64,000 nt of DNA from Crambe crambe (taxonomy: Eukaryota > Porifera > Demospongiae > Poecilosclerida > Crambeidae). The notes under the pieces are model-generated. The model had not been told where the DNA came from. It did no database searches and was given only the letters and a program-made list of their open reading frames with translations. Below, in pieces: positions 29,892 to 50,268 of the stretch (its first letter is position 1; each line of letters starts with the position of its first letter). The stretch is taken from assembly GCA_963924555.1 (NCBI GenBank), contig OZ004584.1, positions 2,727,001 through 2,791,000 of the forward strand. Direction: 5' to 3'. Both the position numbers and the translations under genes were made by a program.

Positions 29892-32800
29892 TCAGTAGAG
29901 CGAGCTAGTGTTGGAATTACGTGGGCGGACAAGCTTCTCAAAATTCTTAATGATGACATCATACAGTACAACCTGAGAAAGAAAATATATTATTAGAACA
30001 AGAATAGAGATTGATGGATTGATGGTTAAACAATTTAAGATTGGGGGTAAAGGATTTAGTAATTATAAGTTTACCTAGTTTACCAACTCACATAGATATT
30101 TCTGATTTCCCGTAAGATGAGTTTGAAACTGAGGTAGATTTTTTCATCATACTCATTGATAGCCCTCCTGTAGTCATCCTGTGAGAAAATAAAATAACCA
30201 TAAGGACACCCAAGAGCTAGGAATAAGAGTTGATTGGTAAATATACCCTGCAATTTGGTTGACCAGGTTTGTGGATTTCATAACTTTGAAATTGATACAC
30301 AAAAATATTATGGCCACAAAGATTTTACGCCACAAACATTTTTTCACCCTTTTCCAGCTCTGCACCTGTGATCTTATTCTTACCAATTCAGGATACTTTG
30401 TGACTTTGGAAACGAGTTTTGCACGAGAGCTGTAATATCTGGACATTCATACCAAACATGACAGAGAAACAGATAGGGTTTAAGATTTGTACACACACCT
30501 TGAGGTCTGCTCCAGATACGATCCAGCGTCTGACTCCGCCTTGCTCACCTCCCCCAAAACATCTTCCTACATGCCAAAATGAAACCGCCCACTGAGCATT
30601 TGATCCGTAGCACTCTAGTTTTCAATGCGGGGTGGGGGAGCATTGCCCTTAAAAACTTCTAAATGCAACCCTGGCTTTGTTCTATGGTGATACCTCTCAA
30701 TATTAGCATTGCCTTTCTCCTATCTAGCTAGATGCTGTTTTGATCTCTAGACCTGAAAATAGGAAGAGATCCAAACAGCCATAGCTAATATCAGTGCACA
30801 CATAACAAGCAATCATATCCAATGGCCAGAGAACGAGGTTAGCATAAGTACATACTATGTACCTGAATGCCAACTCCAAAGTTATTTCCATCTTCAATTT
30901 TGGGGATCAACAGTTGGACCCAGATTTTAAGCTGATTGGAATGAAATAACAAACATCTGACACACATTCATAAAACTGAATGCAAATAACAACACAGCTT
31001 TGTACATTCACAATACAAAAGCAGATCTTCTAAACCTCATAACACATCACAGGGATACTAAGTGCCTAACAGTAAACCTACTGTTAGGCACTTAGTAAAC
31101 CTGTGGTGGGCAGCAATTAGAAATATTGTTATGAATCCATAGTAACCAACCAACCCCGCCTGGTGGACATGTGTTAGAAGACTTGTCAAAAAAAACAACA
31201 TTATTATGGTGAAAGCTAGTTTCTCGCCTCCTGACGCTAGTAATTACCAACTAAAGCCTAGAAAAGAGTAACAAGGTACCGAAGGTAGCGTGGAAAGCTT
31301 CATATTTTCAAGCGTATAAGCTAGAAAGCCTACCTTCTGGTGATTTTCAGCTGCTGGATTTTCCTTGCACAAAGCTTTCATGGCTGACTAGCTAACTTTA
31401 GCGATTCATTAAGCCTTTCTACTTTAGTCTAAGTTCCAAAACTATGTTGCTATGTTCTAAATAAGTTAGGCAACTTGACCATAGGGATCTAAGTTATTTA
31501 GAGACCCTTGGGCTTAGTAGCGCCCTTGCTGCGCTCGGGTCGCTACAGCCCAGGGCCCTTGGGTCTCTAAATAACTTAGATCCCTAGGTCTCGTTGTCTA
31601 ACTATTATTTAATAACTACAGGAACAAACAACAGGCACTTCTTATTATAGCCCTGTATGTACATGTATGCACTGAAGGGTGCAGTGGCACTGCTATACTG
31701 CACTGAAAGGCATGTGATATACACATGTATGCACTGAAGGGCATGTGACATAGGCACTGAAGGGTGATATACACACTATGCATTGAAGGGCATGTGACAT
31801 ACACATGTATGTATTGAAGGGCATGTGACATACACATGTATGCACTGAAGAGTGCCATAATACAGTGGAACTCTATACTCTTCAAGGAACCAATTAAATC
31901 CTACTACTACAGTGTAATACAAATTGAACCACTGAGGAGTAGAAACCTCTCTATCAAGGAAAACAAGGAAGATGAAAATGACTGGTCCCAAAGTGTCCAC
32001 TATAGAGGTTCCACTCATAGAGAAAGGCAAATCAGTACATGGGAAAGTGATAATTGAAATGCTCACTGCAAGGAGAACCAGTGTGTGTGTGTGTGTGTGT
32101 GTGCTTTTTTCAGTCTCAATTCCTACCTTGTTGCACCTATCGACTATCTCGATTATCTGTGGTTTCACGACACTTATTACTTCTACCAAGTGCTGCAACA
32201 GAAAAGTACTGCATAGATACATAGTACACTCAGTATGCCATAGCTATACTCACTGGATTGCTCGCAATGGATTCCGTAAGACGATTCTTCATATCTGTGA
32301 ATATATGTTCAATAAAGATACGCAACTCAACTAGCTACTTGGTAATATTTAAAAAGTCCTTTATGACAAGGTCGTATAATATAAAACCTCTAATATTACC
32401 TGCTGTAATTGCAGAACCATCCATTCTTCTTTTCTTCTTTAGCTGCGGCTACATACATGACATAAAATTAATAACAATACTTCACAGATAGAAATCATCT
32501 TTGGCCACTTCTCCATACTTCTGCTCTCCATAGTGACTCCATAAATACCATGCAGTAGACTAGTTTTCAGGGCTGAAATTTGGTGTAGAGATTGATAGTA
32601 CCACGTACCATTATAGATAGTACTAATGCATTACAGAGTTGGGGACTAACATTAAAATTAAATCATCTTTGCTAACACAATACTCTCCTTGATCAGTAGG
32701 GTAGGGGCAAATTAAAATTTCCACAATTTGAGATTTGAGGGGGGAGGCTATGCAAGTGCTGGCTAGTTCGGGGGGGATTGCCCTAACTTTAAAAACTCTT

Positions 32801-33078
32801 GGTACATACGATACATACATACATCTGGAAATACATAACAGGTGGCCTCCCTCAAGGAAATGCAAAGATCAAGTGCCATGACTCATTGCGAAAATTTCTA
32901 ATCCTTAGGGGTTCACTTCATTCATCCCAGTTATACCTCATCTCCAATCTGACCATTCCATCTGTCTGGAGGAAGCTCAAGCTTTGCATGTAACTTGCTC
33001 AGATCAGTCATAGTGAACATGTCAGTCTGTTATGACACATATACACAGAAGAAAGGTTGGGAGGGAGGGAGAGGGAGG

Positions 33079-33166
<88 letters not shown>

Positions 33167-33721
33167 AGGGGGAGGGTTTAAAGAGGGAGGGGAGAGGGAA
33201 GGGGGAGGCTAACATAAAGTCACTGATATACAGAATTCCGCAAGGTGAATATGGTTAAGAAAATTAATAACCACAAACTGAATCATACCAGAACAGCCTT
33301 ACCTCAAGTATGTTGTTTAGCTCTATTATCTTCTTTGGAAACAGCGCAAGGACTAACTCTTCTGCCTAGAGATATTAAGAACCACAATGGAGGATCCATG
33401 AGGTAATGAAAAAATAAATATTTGCAATACCAAGAGGATATTGCCATGATGCACCAATAGTAGAATAGTCTATATTCACAAAATCTAGCTAGTGTCATAG
33501 CTACTTGAACACAAATTTTGGTTCCTCTTTGCAAATCACTGTAATCTTTTATAGTACACCCCCTTATTACTAATACTAGTTATACAGCTAGCTATTAATA
33601 CCTGTTTTGTAATTTCATCTTTCAAAGAGGTAATCTGAGGGGGGGGGGGGAGGACAAAAATTTACACTTTAACAGAGCAATTAACAAGATTCACCTCCGG
33701 ATTCTCCTTTACGTCTTCCAT
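29892..33721 (-). CDS. PSME3: Proteasome activator PA28-gamma / REG-gamma (complete, 12 exons, 240 aa)
   Basis: Exons: 33721-33695, 33634-33602, 33365-33303, 33026-32937, 32442-32400, 32294-32254, 32192-32127, 30931-30863, 30566-30499, 30438-30384, 30178-30092, 29972-29892; 723 nt, GT-AG throughout, phases kept. Ring-forming cap that opens the 20S proteasome core, nuclear in animals (family knowledge). Visible family segments: '[14 protein letters not shown]', '[15 protein letters not shown]', a basic KKKRRM stretch in the linker where PA28-gamma has its nuclear signal, '[19 protein letters not shown]', the activation-loop segment '[20 protein letters not shown]', '[19 protein letters not shown]', '[20 protein letters not shown]' and the C-terminal '[11 protein letters not shown]' whose end contacts the 20S core. 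Slightly shorter than vertebrate PSME3 (about 254 aa). Starts 252 bp from, and divergent to, the PTTG1IP gene. Confidence 0.95.
31060..31093. repeat. Short hairpin in PSME3 intron 8/7 region
   Basis: AGTGCCTAACAGTA followed after AACC by TACTGTTAGGCACT: 14-bp perfect arms. Confidence 0.7.
31464..31603. mobile_element. 140-bp MITE, 'AGTTAGACAACGAGACC' family, copy 2
   Basis: AGTTAGGCAACTTGACC and TGTCTAACT ends with GATCTAAGTTATTTAGAGAC inner arms and a GCGCTCGGG centre; same family as 3177-3322. In the large PSME3 intron. Confidence 0.8.
31658..31855. repeat. Tandem repeat, unit about 31-34 bp (GTATGCACTGAAGGGCATGTG)
   Basis: Six imperfect copies of ATGTATGCACTGAAGGGCAT plus GTGACATACACATG in the PSME3 intron. 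Confidence 0.8.
31860..32015. mobile_element. MITE, 'TACAGTGGAACTCT' family copy
   Basis: TACAGTGGAACTCTATACTC start; AAGTGTCCACTATAGAGGTT + CCACT end. Intron of PSME3. Confidence 0.6.
33081..33161. repeat. (GA)n microsatellite
   Basis: Pure GA run within a purine-rich tract 33058-33210, in PSME3 intron 3. Confidence 0.95.
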
Positions 33722-33973
33722 GGAAAGTGCTGAACTGGTGCAGTGGTATTTTCAAACTGGTACTGTGATTCGTTTTAATGCGCACCATAACCGACGCCTC
33801 AAGATCGCGCGTGCGATCAAGAGGGTGTGCATGTGACCACCACAATGACGTAATACGTAATGAGAAAGCGCTTCGCGGTCGCTAGCTGAGCTGAGTGAGG
33901 AGACCAAGTAGCTACCTGTACGTCTTGAAAGTGAAGTGTAAAAACTAACTACCCTAAAATAACTAACGTCAAG
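33722..33973. promoter_or_regulatory. Shared divergent promoter region PSME3 / PTTG1IP-like 1
   Basis: Only 252 bp separate the two start codons. It holds a CRE-like TGACGTAA (33846-33853), a palindrome GATCGCGCGTGCGATC (33803-33818) and CpG-containing words that are rare elsewhere, and no obvious TATA box. A bidirectional promoter is inference. Confidence 0.5.
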
Positions 33974-36900
33974 ATGTACTCCAGACTACTATTCTTCGTT
34001 TCATCTGTTCTACTTGCCATAGTAATCATCACCAGCGCCCAGCAGGCAACAAGTTAGTACCTAACCCTTTTTACGAGTAGCTAGCTGAGGGTGTAAGCCA
34101 ATCTTACAACACCTGCATGGGTATTTTATAGCTGGCTTATTTATTTTGATTAAGGTGAGATGTGATACACTTTATATTACATTTAATAACATTTGTGTGT
34201 TACATGTAGCTACTTATTTCTCTGCCTATAACACCCCTCTGAAGTTAGGATGAACCACAAGTTCAATCCTTTCAGTGTCAGAAAATCATGTGAATGTTTT
34301 TACACTCATCAAAGCTTCTGTAGCCACAGCTTGGTGCACTCGCTGACCTTTATCCTTTGGCCCATGCTACTGCTGTTGTCAGAAGGTTTGGGGATAAATA
34401 GTTTCTCTGGTTGCATGGAATCTTGGCCATTGCTGATTTCTGTGGTTGCAACCATGGTAATTGTATTGCCACACCTTGTGCATTTGACTCCAAGCGTAAT
34501 AGTGTACCAAACCGTCTTGTGCATACCATGTTGGTGCATCCTACCACTGAATTAGATCAGTCTTATATAGGCGATAGATTTTTGAAGGAAGCAAGATTTG
34601 TAGCTACTACACTGTGTGTATGCCACTACTATGGTTGAACTCCAAATCAGCTTTGAACTCATGGGTTTCTTGGTAACATGGCAACTACAAATTGAGTATG
34701 TTGGAGGGTGAAGCACTTCATGGGATTTTTCAATTACTTAAAATATGTGTACATGACACTCCCAGGGAGAAATATCCCATCATTTTTGGTAGGAAGTGAC
34801 ACAACAGATAAAGCAATTTGACTGGAAAATGATTTATGACAGAGTGATATTGCAAGTCCCCATAAAATTTTAATTTGGTGACTGACACTCTTACTGTGAG
34901 AAATCTCGACTCATGTAATGAAATTCATTTTCAAACATTATGTGCACGTGCATATGAGCTCTATCACATAACTATTACATGATAGAGCATTCCCATGGAG
35001 TCACAATTCGTTATTCCGATTCGTTCATGTACAAAATTACCATCACAGCTGACCAACCATGCATGCTCTGCAGTTAAAATTTTATCTTTAGCAAACCCGT
35101 GTCGATAGAGCATTGTGATTATTCATATTTAAGTACATAATATTTGAAATGAATACATTTACACACCCATATTCGGTGTATAACATGTGCTTGTCAGGGT
35201 TATTCGGGATTATCAGCATCTATGCCCAGACAGTATTACTGTTTTACTTTGACCTGCTGGACTCCTGTGATGCTTGGATGATGTAGCTATGCATTACCAT
35301 ACTATGATCATTTTGTGTTAGTTGAGTAATGTTGGCCCGATGCCACTGGTCAATGTAGCAAGTTCCATTTAGAACTAGTCCTCTAAGGCTCCAGTTTGTA
35401 CTAAAGCCAAATAACTTCTTTCAGTGAAGACTATGCCTTCAGTATGTGTGTGTGTGTGTGTGTGATTTAGCAAGTGGAATACTTATGTCCACAGAATAAA
35501 CAGTGTGTGTTTCACTATGGTTGATGCTATTACATAAAGATTTAGGAAACTGTCATACCACCCAGACACTGTGGAAGCTAACGGATGCCTAGAGTTGTAG
35601 ATATTCATTCTTAACAAGAAGTAAAAGTGCACCTTGGTAAGATTAGATTGTACAGTCTGCCAGAAGTTCTGGGATCAGAGCTTTAATGAGTTCAAATAAG
35701 GCATGGGCTTGTTCACTGATTTTGTAGTCTATGACTACTCCGCATCATGATGCAAGTCAAGGTGTTACTGTGGTCTGTTATGGTCTAGCAAACCAAGAAA
35801 TTTGATCTTGAACAAGAGGTATTTTGTATAATATCAGCAGAAGTGGGTTCTGTGTTCCACAGTTGTGTCTGTGATGCTGGGAAAGAGAGGGTGATGCGTA
35901 AGAATTACCGTTGAAGTCTTCTTGATTACTCATTCCAAGAGTTTTGATTTTGTTAACAACAGAGAAATGTAATGTTTTCATTTGAGAGGTATAAACTATG
36001 GTACACTTTTAAGTGCTAGAGATAGATATAGGCATGTGTACCAATCTCCACAACTTGCATTTTGTTCTCCAAATGCTGGTTTGTGACCATCAATGAATTA
36101 TTCTGGTGAAGTAATTTCACCTCGAGTGTCCACGCTAACATATGTATCAGAGAGTGCTACCATACTCTCTATGTAGGGTTAGTCCGGAGTGGGCGTGGCT
36201 TATCTCAGTAGCAGTTTCTCTGAACAAACATCAAAACTATGCTGCCTTCAATAATAATCCCTACATCACTGCCTAAACCAATTAAAGCAGCAGTGATGTA
36301 GGGATTGAAGGCTTAATGTTTGTTCCCACTTCCTGAAAATTGGCAGGAAGTTACAAAGGACCGAAGATACTAAGGAGGCAAAAAAAAGAAGTGGATTTAA
36401 ATTATACTTATGGCTAGCTTTAGACGCGCATATCAATCTGAGCACATAGATCATAGTTCGCAAGAGTATTTGTTATGACTTAACCATCGCAATTACTCCA
36501 TATGGAAACAGTTGGTATTCTCTTGTGTAGTGATTCCTACACCCACAGTCTGATGTTGACCTTGGGGCAGTGTAGGGTGTATGGTATCAGGTTACACTTT
36601 GATCGGCCACTTGTGTGATCTCATGGGAAAGGAAGTCACTGCAAACTTATCACATTGTGCAGTAGCATTATGTATTGGTAAATTGCAAAGGTGGCTTGTT
36701 CCTTGGGATACTATTAAATATTGTTAGGCACACATTGCTATTCTCACATATAATACACATCAAGTAAAGTTAGTTTGGGTGTGTATTATTTTAAGAGTCT
36801 CTCTCTCTCTCTCTCTCCAGCTTCACCTCCTCTTACCCCAGAGCAACAGTGCAATCAGTACAATGGATCAAACTCCAACTGCTCATTTTGTACCAATGAA

Positions 36901-38900
36901 GGCGTAAGTTCTGAATAATGCTACCCCTGCTTTTTCTGTTATGCTATTTCCCACTGATATACATACCTACATAGTCATGTTATATTATATTATGCTTCTA
37001 GCCAAAAAAAAATGCTCAAGACTTGAGATGCTACTGGTGTGGTGCAACCAAGGCATGCAAAGCTTTCGGCTTCACAGTAGCTATTCCTATCAATGGCATC
37101 GACTGTCCACAGCTCAAATATCATGTAGGAACTTGTGCCTGTAAGTTTGCTAGACTAGAATAGCTAATCAAATGGCCTGAATCATCAGATTTAGGGGTGG
37201 GGGGCGTGCACAGTGTAGAGTGTGTTCCCAGAGGACATGAGTGTTCCCAGTACACTAAATGCAAGGTGGGCCACCCTGTTTGGATAAAGAAACTTCAAAG
37301 AAAGTGGGCTGAGTTTATATTATCATGAATATACTTAAGCACCCTATTTGAAAGTAGTACAGCTAGGGAAGACCCTGTTATACCCTCCTTGATTAATAGG
37401 TATTAAGGTAGAGTAAAGCCTCACAATGTAGTTGTACCCAAGCATTGCAACCTGCAACCTTATGTAGTGATCAGTTAGTATTCCTTTAGCTTCTGTTACA
37501 TATTCCTATATTTTGACTAATTCCTTTCTCCCATATTCTTTAGTGGATGTGTTGTCCATCATTATTATTATTGCTGTGGCCTGCGTTGTGCTGCTGGTAC
37601 TCATTATCTGTGTCTGTTGCTGCTGTTGCATCATGTGTGCCAATAGGAGAAGGAAGTGAGTGAGACGAGTTTATTTCCAAGTCCCTGTCCCTCCTATCTC
37701 TATGAACTCAAGTAGTTCTGAGCTAGAAAACTTGAAAGTGATTATGCTTCCCCACTATAACATGAAATTTTATTGTGGAGTAGAAATGCAGTGTTCTTTT
37801 TCTTATTAATGCCCACCTATTATGTATGACAAAATAGTTCCCTTCTAGTATGATATTGGTATTGCTTTACTATAGACTGAAAATGAAAGAAGAGACTCGT
37901 TACCTTGAAGAGAAGGATGGCATTCGGCAAAAGAGTGCAGATAGGTCAGTGTTTAGTATTATCCAGTAATCTGATGAAGTCAATACAAACAAGTTCCTGC
38001 TCTGTAACTAGTGTGGGGGTAGTATTATACATATGTGACAGTCCCAGGTAGAAATTGAATATTATCCTGTTTTTAAGTACCTTAAATTGAATGGGAACCA
38101 TATTTTGATGAAATTGTCCCAAACTTCTGTCATGTATTTATAATGATTGAACTATCTCTATAGCAAATTTCAAGATCTAGGCCACTAGTAGTCACGAGTT
38201 ATGGACAGCTAAAGTATGGAAAAGGGGCCAAGAATCAATGTGTCATTTGTCACATAATTATTCTTTAATTGATGATTTATATTTTAGACGTGCTGAGAGG
38301 AAAGCAAAGCACGATGAGATTCGTCGTAAATATGGTAAGTGGGTTTCTTTAGTATTACTGAGTTTAAGTGTTAAAAGTAGTTTGATGAATACGCCAAGGT
38401 ACTTATTGAATGAGTATGACATACACTTGGAGGGTTCATGTCCCATGTTAATTGCTCAGTGCATTGTTTGGATTTGAAAGTCTTTCATAAAAAGGGCCCA
38501 AGCTTGTTTTTTGTTTTGTTTTTGTATCCTGTGTTACTTGCTCGGTGCATTGTTTTCTCTCCCCCATTGCACTATGGACTTGAGGTCTTAATGCCGATGA
38601 TGCTACTGATGGAAATTATAAGCGTTTCAACTAAGTACTCCAGTGTGGAATTTCACAATTGTCTACTATAGCAACTACTCAAACATAATATGTAATTAGT
38701 GAGCATGTTTACTTTTTGTTCATTTTTTATCATCTTTTTTTTTGATGTAGTAGTTTTGTGCTTTTTTTGATGTCATTGTAAATATGATTTCATAATAAGA
38801 TAATACATGAAAGGTTTAAAAATGCATAATAGGCTCACTATTTCTGTATAATCCAGTCACCAAGGGTTCAGGACTTGTAACCAACTTGACGTCTGTATAA
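33974..38900 (+). CDS. PTTG1IP: PTTG1IP-like PSI-domain membrane protein 1 (7 exons, about 190 aa)
   Basis: Exons: 33974-34052, 36821-36903, 37002-37140, 37544-37655, 37876-37944, 38288-38334, and a probable last exon 38857-38900. Order of parts: signal peptide (MYSRLLFF..., to about residue 22); a PSI-type cysteine domain ('CNQYNGSNSNCSFC', 'RCYWCGATKACKAF', 'CPQLKYHVGTC'); a transmembrane helix (IIIIIAVACVVLLVLII) followed by a CVCCCCC cluster; and a charged cytoplasmic helix ending 'RRAERKAKHDEIRRKY'. That order and the RHDEIRKKYG-type motif are the signature of PTTG1IP (PBF), whose vertebrate member is about 180 aa. The usual NPYARFE tail is not seen; the proposed last exon gives VTKGSGLVTNLTSV instead, so the 3' end is the weakest part. 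Confidence 0.85.
34053..36820. other. Large intron 1 of PTTG1IP-like 1
   Basis: 2.77 kb. Contains a TG run (35446-35464), the AGAGAGTGC palindrome (36149-36170), and a foldback relic at about 36236-36316 (CAATAATAATCCCTACATCAC against GTGATGTAGGGATTGAAGG). Open stretches at 34.25-34.6 kb lack any family feature. Confidence 0.55.
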
Positions 38901-39204
38901 TAGAAAAAGCATAATATTTACAGTAAGGCTGGTAGCTACATAGTTTTTGGACAAACTTAGTACACCTTTGGGCAGAGCTATCATGCACGACATTGTCAAA
39001 GCATAGAGTACCACTTGGAGAGAGCTGTTGTTTCAGTTTGAGCTAGTGAAGCTCAATTCAGGATGCACTATTCACGAGCCGTAAATTACTACTCAAAATG
39101 GCTAGAACTGAAGGGGTGATTTTGGACAGTTGAAGAAACCACCACAGCCAAGACTATTGCCTGATTCAACCCATTGCGCTGGAGTAAAAAAGCATGTGAC
39201 TTAC

Positions 39205-41723
39205 GCAAGTGCATATCTCTTGACAGGGTCATTTTCTTCCATTTCAATTTTCTTCTCTTTTGCAGTCAACCTTCTGCAGAGTTTAAAACATCGATGTGTG
39301 AGCTACTCGACACATTCGTCCAGAACTAATTTTGTGTGTGAGGGATTTTTAGGAGTGATTTTCTTCCGCTATGCTAGCTAAAATTACACACACAAAAAAT
39401 GATCTGAGACAGTTGGTCCGATTTCACCTTTCACTTGTGATCGACTGTCTCAATTGAACTGATTATTTTAAAGCAAAGAGGAAAGCAAAGGACCAAGTCT
39501 ACATGTATGGCACACAGGACTGACACCACTTAGGCCAACATGGCAGGTGTGGACCTGAAGATCTGGATTCATGTCGTACTTATGATTTTTGACTGGTCAT
39601 ACAGTAGAACCTTAGAATACCTAATGGCATAATATCCTTTGTAGAGAGGTCTTTCTTTGGAGGTTATATTTTGTATCAAATGTGTACATATACTATATTA
39701 TATAGATTGTCCTCTTTCAGTGTCCTTTATTGGAGGTTCCATTGTATCAATATTGGGTTGGGAACAACAGCCCCCCCCCCCCCCCCCCCCCCCCTTGGGT
39801 AACTTAGTTAGCCATTGCATGTAGACACATAATCACATTCTCTAGTTTTCATAAGCCCTTATAAAAGTTATAACAAAACTATCCTTGTATACTTTTCCTT
39901 TTCAAAAAAAATCATTACTACAATGCATGTGGTAAGTGGGCATCACAACTCTTCAAAGCAAGGTATGTACATACGTAGTACACACATTCAGTTAGGTAAT
40001 GAGAATTATTTTATGCTAGCCTGATGTCTTGAAGCAGCAAATTAGTAGTCTCAAAAATATAGCTCTGTCTCTCTGTTTAATAAAAAAAGATTTCCTGTGT
40101 GCAAAAATTCACTTACTTGTCTCTTATTTTTCCACAGCAACAACCACAGAATATGATGCAACCGATACAGACCACAATGGCCACAACAATCACGACAGCA
40201 ATGATGACGATGAGTCCAAGGGCATTCGCTACAGGAATATGTACATACATAATATTATGGTTGGTAGGTACAGTATAAGATCATAGCTTTGTAGTCAGAG
40301 CTACATACGTAGCTACTAGGGAAAAGAATTTCTAGATCATCATCCAATCACAACACATTGTAGAACCATAATTTAACATAAACGTAGTCTTCATAGTCAC
40401 ACAACGAATATATGCTATCATAGACACTTACCTGTACATATTCGGAAGTTAAATTTAAGCATGGGGCATTTAAGACCACTCGCAGGTATTATAGCATCGA
40501 TCTTATTCAAATCAAACATCAACAGTGTTCCACAATATCCAGTTTCTTGGCACCAGTAGCACTCAATCATACCAGTTTTGTTACCCTGTGGAAAGGATGA
40601 GTTATAATTCAAGGTTTAAGACTCCCAAGGAGACAATTATTTTTTGTTTGAAGTGATACCCATGGTTATGAGGAAGGCAATCATAAATTTTGTAACCTCT
40701 AGCTACTGCATGACAACCTTGAAAGGATTTAAGCAGCACATGCACATGGGATAAGCAAAAGTAAACAAACAAACAAATAAACAATTAGAGCTCTAAAAGC
40801 AAACAAACAAACAAACAATGAGAGCTCTTACTCTTTGAGTGACGCATACATTGCAGTCTGTATTGTTGAATTTCCCACAAAACTCACTAGAAACTGGATC
40901 AAATGCAAATACAGTGAACATCCAATAAAGAGACCCTTCGAGAAAAGAACACAATAGGAATAGCTGTCTCTAATCTTCAAGGTCCCAAGTCCTCGCTTTG
41001 AGGATCTCACAATGGACAAAATGGCTGTCCCCAGTGTGTCCTTTATTCAGTAAAACACGTCAGTTGAGTAGTCTGGCGTAGCCAGCCCTAGGCACTTCCG
41101 GAACTCCAGCGCAAGGGTCTGGTAACACACAATACTTCGACTTGTTCCCGTTTAGCAGAAATCCTGCTAAAACGATTAACTGACGCGTTATGACATTTAA
41201 TGACATGTGGTAGCTATAACAACCATAATTATTACGGGATCGGGAGGCCATTTTCTTCACGCGAGATGTGTTGCTATGACAATTAAACAAGACAACGTCA
41301 TTTTACGACATTAAAACGTCATATTTCGTAACTAAAAAATTTAGGCCGGGAATAAGTCGAAGTATTGCGTGTTACCAGACCCTTACACTGGAGTTCCGGA
41401 AGTGCTTGGGGCTGGCTGCGCCAGACTATCAGTAGAGATCATTGGCTTATATTTTTAGCCAGCCTATGAGCCATAAAACACAATGAATTATTGTCACTGC
41501 ATGAATGTGACCAATAGGGAGCCAATCCATCATTCCAGCTAATCATACCTTCAGCAGACTGTAAATTAATTGTTGGAACCATAGTTACATGAGGTGTAGA
41601 AGAAGATGGAGTCAAAATCTGGGTCTGGGAAGGAGTCACATTCTGGGAAGAAGTCACATTCTGGGAAGCAAATAGTGAAGGATTGCAGAAGAAGGACAAT
41701 ACTAAGAGGAAGAAATCATGCAT
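39205..41723 (-). CDS. PTTG1IP-like PSI-domain membrane protein 2 (5 exons found, 3' end unresolved)
   Basis: Exons: 41723-41549, 40893-40832, 40585-40432, 40228-40117, 39273-39205. Signal peptide (MHDFFLLVLSFF), then an extra Ser/Thr/Asn-rich stretch with NVT/NVTPS glycosylation-type sites absent from copy 1, then the PSI domain ('FCGKFNNTDCNVC', 'ECYWCQETGYCG', 'CPMLKFNFRICT'), a transmembrane helix (LIVIIAVVIVVAIVVCIG), a cysteine-rich juxtamembrane patch, and a charged helix 'LTAKEKKIEMEEN'. The last two exons have exactly the lengths (112 and 69 nt) and phases of the matching exons of copy 1, so they are paralogues. They converge tail to tail with copy 1. The terminal HDEIRKKYG-type exon was not found below 39205. 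Confidence 0.78.
39600..39750. mobile_element. MITE, 'TACAGTAGAACCTTAG' copy
   Basis: TACAGTAGAACCTTAGAAT start, TTGGAGGTTCCATTGTATC end, between the two PTTG1IP genes (inside intron 4 of copy 2). Confidence 0.6.
39771..39794. repeat. Poly-C run (24 nt)
   Basis: 24 consecutive C; length may be uncertain in the assembly. Confidence 0.9.
41070..41427. mobile_element. 358-bp MITE with about 80-bp inverted ends (AGTCTGGCG...)
   Basis: AGTCTGGCGTAGCCAGCCCT... at the left, ...GGCTGGCTGCGCCAGACT at the right. Arms also share TTCCGGAACTCCAG and GGGTCTGGTAACAC. In intron 1 of PTTG1IP-like 2. Non-coding. Confidence 0.8.
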
Positions 41724-42597
41724 GCATAAAAAGATCCTGTAACTTTCCAGGTTTCATAGCTGCACCCACCAAATAATATAATCTGAAAGAGATCAAATGT
41801 ATTATCATACACGAGAGACCTTGCTATTAATATAAAAACTCACCTTCATGTTTAGCCTCAGTCACTGCATCAATTTGAGATACAAGTAAATGCACACGAG
41901 ATCATTATACTAGTAGCTAACTTAGCTATTTTTGTCCAGGCATCTATCGTGACGACAAATAAATAGTGCCAGTTAACAGACTATATCTTACCTGGCCATT
42001 AATCTATCCTGTCTGCTGGCACTCAGTTTCTATGGTTTCGAATTTCACAGTAGCAGCTGCACTGTGCTGTACTGGCATGCTAGGCGCGCGCGCGTTAACC
42101 AAACACGCATGCGCAATAATCTACTTGGCTGCTGCTGCATCGCAAGCCTCTTCGTTAATGGCCCAAGCTTGAGAATTGGTGACAATTCTTCCCTCCTTGT
42201 TGTTCTACAAGCAAGGCTACTATGCAGAAAGTACAGAGGAACCTATATACGTATCTAGCTATAATCATTTCAGAATGAAGTTTGTCCTTTATAAAAGGGT
42301 GTCCCTATATCTCAGGGCTTATTAAAGATTAATTGTTCTTTCCATTAAAATTTTAGTAGTACTAATGACATAGCTAATGATAATGATATACAGCCCTCCC
42401 ACATTTTGAGCCAACAATAGGCCACTAATAGGGGCCTAAAAGAGAAATGCATCCTATAAATATATTGCCTGACGCCTTACTTTTGTTTTAAATTGTAGCT
42501 TCCACAGTCAGGCACTATATGTAGCTAGGTAGTGATTAATAGACGTATACGTAGCTAGTTAGAGCAGTATTTGAAATGACTAGCTAGGTACTTCATA
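41724..42597. other. Intergenic between PTTG1IP-like 2 and P450 copy 3 (divergent)
   Basis: 875 bp with a CpG-rich spot (GGCGCGCGCGCG, about 42083) and CATGCGC. The last about 110 bp before the P450 ATG (CTTCCACAGTCAGGCACTA..., GCAGTATTTGAAATGACTAG) matches the region before copy 4 at 59.92-60.03 kb and probably contains the 5' UTR and promoter. Confidence 0.5.

Positions 42598-50268
<7,671 letters not shown>

Noticed and set aside
34250..34638. Overlapping 65-101-codon frames on both strands
   Set aside because: Lie within intron 1 of the PTTG1IP-like gene, no splice or family support.
37200..37500. A further PTTG1IP exon in the 37.2-37.5 kb intron
   Set aside because: Exons 3 and 4 already join in phase and no conserved piece is missing between them.
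39166..39204. A tiny terminal exon for PTTG1IP-like 2 (ending at 39166)
   Set aside because: It would need a 26-nt intron, shorter than any credible one here, and gives no family tail.
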